A stretch of 64,000 nucleotides of DNA from Candidatus Gastranaerophilales bacterium (GTDB lineage: Bacteria > Cyanobacteriota > Vampirovibrionia > Gastranaerophilales > Gastranaerophilaceae). Of the stretch, positions 59,724 through 64,000 are shown piece after piece (within the stretch, counting starts at the first letter, position 1; each line of letters starts with the position of its first letter). The notes under the pieces were generated by a model, which was not told where the DNA came from, searched no databases, and saw only the letters and a list, made by a program, of their open reading frames with translations. Made by a program: the position numbers and the translations under genes. The DNA is taken from positions 1 to 64,000 of the forward strand of contig CAJULR010000035.1 of assembly GCA_910587375.1 (NCBI GenBank). Reading direction: 5' to 3'.

Positions 59724-60908
59724 TTATATCTCCGCCAGCAATTCGCCAAGACGCTTTATACCCTCTTCAATTGTTTCACAATCCGCATTTGTGTAATTCA
59801 AACGCATTGTGTTAACATCCTTTTTGTTAATATAAAATGGGTCGCCCGGAACAAACGCCACTTTCTTTTCAAGCGCTTTTGGAAACAATTTCAACGAACT
59901 TACACCCTCAGGCAAGGTCACCCAAAGGAACATTCCGCCGTCAGGGCGCGTATATTTAACGTTTTTTGGAAAATATTTATCCATGGCACTAAGCATAGCA
60001 TGCGCCTGTTTCTTATAAAGCTCCGTTATTTTTGCAATATGGGATTCAAAGTTGTTTGTCATAAGATAATCCCAAATTAAATACTGTGAAAACACGTTTG
60101 TATGAAGGTCTGAAGCCTCTTTTGCAATTGAAATATGCTTTAAAAGCTCCTTGTTTTCTGAAAGGATAAACCCTGTCCTCATGCCGGGTGTTACAACCTT
60201 TGAAAAAGACCCCAAAACTATACTGTTTTTGAATTTGCCGGCCCCAATATATGGCAGGTGCTTCCCTGTGAAGCGAAGTTCGCCGTATGGGTCATCTTCA
60301 ATTAAAACAATGTCTTTATCTTTTATAATTTCAAAAATTTCTTCCCTGTTTTCAGCTGAATACGTAAGCCCTGTCGGGTTTTGAAATTCAGGAATTGCAT
60401 ACATCATCTTGATGTCATTTTTAAGAACATCCTTTAATTGAGCCGTATTCAGGCCATTTTCGGCTAAATCAACCGTGTAAAATTTCGGCTGATACTGTGA
60501 AAACACTTGAATTGCGCCAAGATAGCTCGGCTTTTCCAAAATAACACCGTCATTTTTGTCTAATAAAGCCTTAGAAATTAAGTCTAAAGCCTGCTGGGAG
60601 CCTGTTGTAATTAAAACGTTGTCTTCTGTATAGTTTAAGCCGAATTTTTTATTATATCTGTCTGCAATATATTTTCTAAGTTCAACAATTCCTGCCGTTA
60701 TAGAATACTGAAAAACCGTGCTGCCAAAGGTTTTTACAATGCTGTCCATAGATTTTAAAAGCTCTTCCTGCGGAAAAGAAACCGGGTTTGGAAGGCCGCC
60801 TGCAAAAGAGATGATTTCAGGGTCCATCGCCGTTTTTAAAATGCTTCTTACAAAAGAAGACGGCGTAGACAAAATTCTTTCAGACAGCAGGTTTTCCATT
60901 GTTTTCAT
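59724..60908 (-). CDS. PLP-dependent class I aminotransferase (2-aminoadipate/aromatic-type)
   Basis: 394 residues from the ATG at 60908, chosen because CGGGAG lies 7 nt upstream; an in-frame start 33 nt earlier has none. Fold-type I motifs are ISFAGGLPNP (about 33-42), TTGSQQALDLI (substrate/PLP phosphate), PEFQNPTG (about 180-187), IEDDPYGEL and the PLP lysine in GSFSKVVTPGMRTG. The pattern places it with the MocR/LysN-like subgroup that includes 2-aminoadipate and aromatic aminotransferases. It is a single gene. Substrate preference is not certain. Confidence 0.92.
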   Translation of the reverse strand: MKTMENLLSERILSTPSSFVRSILKTAMDPEIISFAGGLPNPVSFPQEELLKSMDSIVKTFGSTVFQYSITAGIVELRKYIADRYNKKFGLNYTEDNVLITTGSQQALDLISKALLDKNDGVILEKPSYLGAIQVFSQYQPKFYTVDLAENGLNTAQLKDVLKNDIKMMYAIPEFQNPTGLTYSAENREEIFEIIKDKDIVLIEDDPYGELRFTGKHLPYIGAGKFKNSIVLGSFSKVVTPGMRTGFILSENKELLKHISIAKEASDLHTNVFSQYLIWDYLMTNNFESHIAKITELYKKQAHAMLSAMDKYFPKNVKYTRPDGGMFLWVTLPEGVSSLKLFPKALEKKVAFVPGDPFYINKKDVNTMRLNYTNADCETIEEGIKRLGELLAEI

Positions 60909-61061
60909 AGTTTTCTCCCGTTTTAGTTTTAAAATCTGCAAAATTAAAAAGCAAAAAGCTCTTAATTCTTCGGCTATACCATTATATACCTCATGTAAAA
61001 TTCAAACAAGGTTTTTTTAATATATTTGTGCATATGACAAAAAAATAATATAATCAAGAAT

Positions 61062-61961
61062 ATGAAAAAATTATTAATTTACGCTTTTGTTGCCTTCTTG
61101 GCCTGGAAATTCTTTACAACAGCAGAGTTTGTGAATTTTGGGTTCAACAAAGGAGAAAACATTTTCAAAAAATCACCTGCGCCAAAGCTTGCCCCACATT
61201 GCGTTGAATTGCTTAATAATTCCGCATACGACCGCGCAATTTCCTGTTACAAAAGAGAATTAATAAGCGACAGAAACAGTCCCGAGCTTCACTTTTACAT
61301 TGCCTATGCATATTTTGAAAACAAAAATTATGCCTCCGCTGAGTTTCATACAAACTATATCATTAAAAATTTGCAAAAATCTGAATATTTAAACCACGCA
61401 ATTTCACTCAACAGGGCGGCTCAAAATATCCTGCAACAGAAAAAAATACTTGAAACATCAGATTCGCCGGATTATTACAGCGAAATTAAAACTCCCGTAC
61501 ATTGGGGCAGTATGCCGATTAATGTCTGGATACAACACACCAGCAATAATTTCAACCTTAGAAACGCTTTCAGCACTTGGCAGGCAGCACTTTACCCGAC
61601 AATAAGCTTTAAATTTGTTGACAGGCCCGAACAAGCCCATATTTCAGTAATTTTTGACGACCCTAAAAAACATTGCAACTCGGAAAATGCCGCAGGCTGC
61701 ACCTCCGTTAGCGTCTTTAAGCACGACCAGACAAGACTTTATAAGGCTGAAATTTACCTTGCATATTACGCTTACGTTGGAAGAAGGTTCTCAGACAATG
61801 AACTTTACGGCGTTTTATGCCATGAAATAGGCCATGCACTTGGAATAATGGGCGGACACAGCAAAAATAAAAGTGACATTATGTACCCGAGCACCGATAA
61901 TTACAACACACGCCCCACCCTGCGCGACATCCGCACAATTGAGCGCATATATGGAAAATAA
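61062..61961 (+). CDS. Exported matrixin-type metalloprotease with TPR-like segment
   Basis: 299 residues. The N-terminal helix (KKLLIYAFVAFLAWKFF) is a signal or anchor. Residues 48-110 form a TPR-like pair (ELHFYIAYAYFENKNYASAEF). The protease domain (about 145-299) has LCHEIGHALGIMGGHSKN (256-273): HExxH with a third histidine two residues later than the classical H-E-x-x-H-x-x-G-x-x-H spacing, followed by DIMYP, a plausible Met-turn. Bacterial matrixin relatives with one extra residue exist to my knowledge; the extra Gly here is unusual. It is a single gene ending at a good terminator. Confidence 0.85.
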   Translation: MKKLLIYAFVAFLAWKFFTTAEFVNFGFNKGENIFKKSPAPKLAPHCVELLNNSAYDRAISCYKRELISDRNSPELHFYIAYAYFENKNYASAEFHTNYIIKNLQKSEYLNHAISLNRAAQNILQQKKILETSDSPDYYSEIKTPVHWGSMPINVWIQHTSNNFNLRNAFSTWQAALYPTISFKFVDRPEQAHISVIFDDPKKHCNSENAAGCTSVSVFKHDQTRLYKAEIYLAYYAYVGRRFSDNELYGVLCHEIGHALGIMGGHSKNKSDIMYPSTDNYNTRPTLRDIRTIERIYGK

Positions 61962-61991
61962 TGGGGTTAATAGCAATAATCAGTCAAATAC

Positions 61992-62012
61992 AAATAGCTC
62001 AATGCTATTTTT
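61992..62012 (+). terminator. Rho-independent terminator of the matrixin-type gene
   Basis: A perfect 7-bp stem AAATAGC/GCTATTT (61992-61998 with 62004-62010) has a 5-nt loop, and the right arm merges into TTTTT (62008-62012). It lies about 30 nt after the stop. Confidence 0.75.
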
Positions 62013-62024
62013 AGAATATATGTT

Positions 62025-62378
62025 TTAATCAATAGATTTATGGAAATCATCAGGTTTCAAATTCACAAAATCCAAAAGCATTTTGTGAACTATGCATAAT
62101 TGCGAATCCGTCATGCTTTCTAAAATTTTTACTACCCCATTAATTTTATCCACATCAGGTAAATCATCAAATACAAAAAGCTGCCACGACTCAACCCCAA
62201 GTGCCTCGCATAACTTTGGAAGTTTGGCAAACGAAATGTTATTTTTGCCGTTTTCGATATAGCTAAGAGTGCTTGGTTCAATTCCCAATAAAGGTGCTAA
62301 ATCTTCTTGTGTTAAACGCGCAAGGTTTCGAAAATACCGTACTCTGTTTCCAAAATTTATGCTGAATTTGTTTTTCAT
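62025..62378 (-). CDS. XRE-family HTH transcriptional regulator
   Basis: 117 residues. A Cro/CI-type HTH at about 10-65 is FGNRVRYFRNLARLTQEDLAPLLGIEPSTLSYIENGKN, with recognition helix near PSTLSYIE. The C-terminal 45 residues (DVDKINGVVKILESMTDSQL) form a small helical dimerisation or effector part. A promoter and a 25-bp palindrome immediately upstream suggest autoregulation. It lies next to a hicBA module, but they are separated by 384 nt and it is not a HicB-type antitoxin. Confidence 0.87.
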   Translation of the reverse strand: MKNKFSINFGNRVRYFRNLARLTQEDLAPLLGIEPSTLSYIENGKNNISFAKLPKLCEALGVESWQLFVFDDLPDVDKINGVVKILESMTDSQLCIVHKMLLDFVNLKPDDFHKSID

Positions 62379-62391
62379 AATATCTATTCAC

Positions 62392-62450
62392 AAATTAGCT
62401 AATTTTTGAACATTAGACAATACATATATTAACCATTATTTGGTTAATAT
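62392..62450 (-). promoter_or_regulatory. Promoter and 25-bp palindromic operator of the XRE regulator
   Basis: Minus strand: -35 TTGTCT (62415-62420) and -10 TAATTT (62392-62397), spaced 17 nt. Next to the -35 is a perfect palindrome with 10-bp arms ATATTAACCA / TGGTTAATAT (62426-62435 and 62441-62450) around 5 nt, suited to an HTH dimer. A second, smaller one, TACCA/TGGTA, lies about 65 nt further upstream. Confidence 0.55.
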
Positions 62451-62590
62451 TTTACAAACATAAATTGCATAATTAAGAAAAAGCAAAATCTAAAAGTCAC
62501 AATATATATTTATATACCATTTTATGGTAAAATGTTACCCGAATAGGTAGTTGTTTATATATTAATTTAAGAATAAATTATAATTATCCT

Positions 62591-62650
62591 AAGCAAATTT
62601 TTATGGTTTATCTTGCAACATAAACCCCGCCTATACAAGGCGGTTTTTTT
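62591..62650 (+). ncRNA. Candidate small RNA of about 60 nt with intrinsic terminator
   Basis: Two consecutive hairpins, GGTTTAT/ATAAACC and CCGCCT/AGGCGG (62627-62632 with 62638-62643), end in seven T (62644-62650). A TATAAT stands at 62579-62584, correctly placed for a start near 62591, but no good -35 is seen. No plus-strand protein gene leads into this terminator, so the RNA would be non-coding. It lies between the XRE regulator and hicBA. Confidence 0.45.
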
Positions 62651-62718
62651 AATTTTAGTCAATAGCAAAACAATCGCAGCAAAAAACTGCAACCCGCAAG
62701 ATAAGTATTACCAATCTT

Positions 62719-62748
62719 TAAAACAACGCTTTAACCTTTTATTTCTTC
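62719..62748. repeat. Direct repeat copy 1 beside hicBA
   Basis: 30 bp matching 63465-63494 at 28 positions. This copy lies 15 nt beyond the hicB stop, outside any gene. Confidence 0.8.
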
Positions 62749-62762
62749 AAATAACTCAATAT

Positions 62763-63134
62763 TTATGAAGCTTCTTTGTCTAAGTAATTTTCAATTGCTT
62801 CGTCAATAAGCCTGTTGATTGTCTTGTTTGAATTTTTTGCTTTTTTTGCAATTTGATAATGTTTTTCAGGCGTTGTTCTATATGTTATATTTCCTTTAAA
62901 ATCACTATGTTTCAAGGGCTCGGGAATTTCATCATTATATTGCAAGGAACACATTATATAAGATTTCAAAGCGTCCTGTATCATAGCCTGCGCTTCTTCA
63001 AGGGTGTCACCATCTGACATACAGCCTTTGAGTTCTGCTATACTTGCAACATAGCAATTATCGATGTCTGACCATTCAAATTTATACGTCCAAGGCAAAC
63101 TTAAATAATACTCAAGATTTTTTTTATTTTTCAT
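62763..63134 (-). CDS. hicB: HicB-family antitoxin
   Basis: 123 residues from the ATG at 63134, preferred over 63149 because GAAGGA lies 7 nt before it. The HicB N-terminal domain (partial RNase-H fold) reads YVASIAELKGCMSDGDTLEEAQAMIQDAL (about 28-56). The C-terminal part (TPEKHYQIAKKAKNSNKTINRLIDEAIENYL) is a ribbon-helix-helix-type DNA-binding element, so it should repress its own operon. The start overlaps the hicA 3' end, the toxin-first order typical of hicAB. Confidence 0.93.
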   Translation of the reverse strand: MKNKKNLEYYLSLPWTYKFEWSDIDNCYVASIAELKGCMSDGDTLEEAQAMIQDALKSYIMCSLQYNDEIPEPLKHSDFKGNITYRTTPEKHYQIAKKAKNSNKTINRLIDEAIENYLDKEAS

Positions 63135-63375
63135 TCGTATATCCTTCATTAATTAACGCCTGTTGAATCAATTTCAAAGCATATTGTTTAATGGGCCCTT
63201 GGTAGCTGACAAGTGTAATTTTTTCACAACCTTTTTTCCTAAAGGTTTTGTGCGAGCTTCCGCCTTGCGGATATTCAGATACATAGCCAATATCAGTTAA
63301 TAATTTTTCAGCATCTTTAAAATCTATACTTTGCCCGTTTAAAATTTTTTGTATCAGCTTGTCACGCTTGCTCAT
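63124..63375 (-). CDS. hicA: HicA-family mRNA interferase toxin
   Basis: 83 residues from the ATG at 63375; a 12-codon longer form (63411) is less likely. The dsRBD-like HicA fold is seen in MSKRDKLIQKIL ... FKDAEKLLTDIGYVSEYPQGGSSHKTFRKKG, with the catalytic His in S-S-H (about residue 43). LVSYQGPIKQYALKLIQQAL completes it. HicA cleaves mRNA in a translation-independent way and is neutralised by HicB encoded next to it. The module lies inside a direct repeat. Confidence 0.93.
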   Translation of the reverse strand: MSKRDKLIQKILNGQSIDFKDAEKLLTDIGYVSEYPQGGSSHKTFRKKGCEKITLVSYQGPIKQYALKLIQQALINEGYTNEK

Positions 63376-63464
63376 ATTAATAATGATAGCATAATGATAG
63401 CAAAAATTCAATGTTCAAGGATTGACTAAAACGTTATAAGCGCAGATAAAATATATTTACCCAA

Positions 63465-63494
63465 TAAAACAACGTTTCAACCTTTTATTTCTTC
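63465..63494. repeat. Direct repeat copy 2, at the 3' end of gtrA
   Basis: 30 bp (begins TAAAACAACG) that includes the gtrA stop codon and its last codons. It repeats at 62719-62748 with two mismatches. The two copies bracket hicBA, about 746 bp apart from start to start. Confidence 0.8.
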
Positions 63495-63982
63495 TCCACA
63501 AAAATAAAAGTTTTGAAGATTGTAAATGAAACAACCGCCATAGGAAGCACCAAAATAAGCTGTGCCAAATATTTGTTTAAATGCAGATTGTTCATAAGAA
63601 AGTTAAGGAAAAAGTTGTTCACAGAGAATGTGAAAACATAAGAGAGGAAAAATTTAAAAATAAGCCTGTTGTCCTTGTTTTTAAAGACAATTGAGCCTGT
63701 TGTTTTAAAATTCCAAAACACCCCTAAAATATATGAAATTAAAAGCGCATTTGAAGGCGAAAAAGAAAGAGTCACAAAAAGAGCATACATTGAATACCCA
63801 AAAAGCGTGTTTATTCCGCCCACAAAAAGAAATTTCACAAAACGCCTTTCGAGGTTTTGCAAAACACCCCAGCAAAATTTAGTATAAATCCAATCAAAAA
63901 TTTTAAAAAGCATAGAGCGTAAAGTGTTTTTCTTTCGCTCTATGCTTGTAAATATCGAATTTGTGGTTTCAGTATTGTTCAA
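63485..63982 (-). CDS. GtrA-like membrane protein
   Basis: 165 residues. After a polar N-terminus (1-45) come four transmembrane helices with the GtrA (PF04138) pattern: RRFVKFLFVGGINTLFGYSMYALFV, NALLISYILGVFWNFKTTGSIVFK, FFLSYVFTFSVNNFFLNFLM and AQLILVLPMAVVSFTIFKTFIF. Relatives flip or supply lipid-linked sugars for surface-glycan glucosylation. It is complete, beginning 18 nt from the window edge. The neighbour upstream, often a glycosyltransferase, is outside. Its 3' end coincides with one copy of the direct repeat. Confidence 0.9.
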   Translation of the reverse strand: MNNTETTNSIFTSIERKKNTLRSMLFKIFDWIYTKFCWGVLQNLERRFVKFLFVGGINTLFGYSMYALFVTLSFSPSNALLISYILGVFWNFKTTGSIVFKNKDNRLIFKFFLSYVFTFSVNNFFLNFLMNNLHLNKYLAQLILVLPMAVVSFTIFKTFIFVEKK

Positions 63983-64000
63983 CGATAATTCCTTTGAACT

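Overview
This is a chromosomal segment of an AT-rich bacterium. I infer a gut-type Melainabacteria/Vampirovibrionia genome (Gastranaerophilales-like) at moderate confidence. The reasons are a Gram-negative-style envelope with many signal-peptide proteins, a fermentative and strictly anaerobic gene set, large pilin-like glycine-rich proteins, and several secreted-looking 'effector' proteins that share a short N-terminal F-x-G element. No rRNA or tRNA gene was found. Almost all of the sequence is coding, and operons are tightly packed with 1-28 nt overlaps.

Layout. 1-2.0 kb is accessory: a DUF262 gene cut by the window edge, with a palindromic operator, then a zinc-ribbon + nucleoside-deoxyribosyltransferase/TIR-like protein. 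2.0-11.3 kb is one long minus-strand operon. It encodes a six-subunit membrane complex of the group-4 hydrogenase/complex I family whose large subunit lacks the nickel-binding cysteines (an Ehr-type complex), followed by an MFS transporter and a uracil/hypoxanthine-DNA glycosylase. 11.5-19 kb holds a TPR protein, a small regulator, a 921-residue pilin-like protein, a two-subunit CoA-transferase, two exported proteins (one a dead M48 peptidase) and a ferritin. 19-30.6 kb holds a giant UbiB-kinase-domain protein, YibE/F, a calpain-like peptidase, a glycosyltransferase, two sugar-ABC permeases without other subunits, and TcdA.

30.7-39.2 kb is a plus-strand housekeeping run: two strongly structured candidate RNAs, der, plsY, a malic enzyme with a large insertion, and the distal part of the spc ribosomal operon (rpsE-rpmD-rplO-secY-adk-map) detached from its usual neighbours. 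39.3-53.9 kb is a long minus-strand run: pnp, a lipoprotein, TadE-like and TadG-like pseudopilin-type proteins, polA, a small exported protein, priA, a double-module SF1 helicase and a RecB-type nuclease. 54-64 kb is accessory again. It has a guanidino-modifying enzyme with the F-x-G element, a hydrolase/acyltransferase/DUF6320 triad, an atypical kinase, a structured RNA candidate, an aminotransferase, a matrixin-type protease, an XRE regulator with a 25-bp palindrome, a small RNA candidate, a hicBA module bracketed by 30-bp direct repeats, and gtrA.

The most interesting parts are (i) the nickel-less energy-converting complex, (ii) the family of otherwise unrelated enzymes (calpain, guanidino-modifying enzyme, kinase, small protein) that share an N-terminal F-x-G element, (iii) several unannotated structured RNAs, and (iv) the direct repeats around hicBA. 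All functional calls come from reading motifs by eye; no database search was run.
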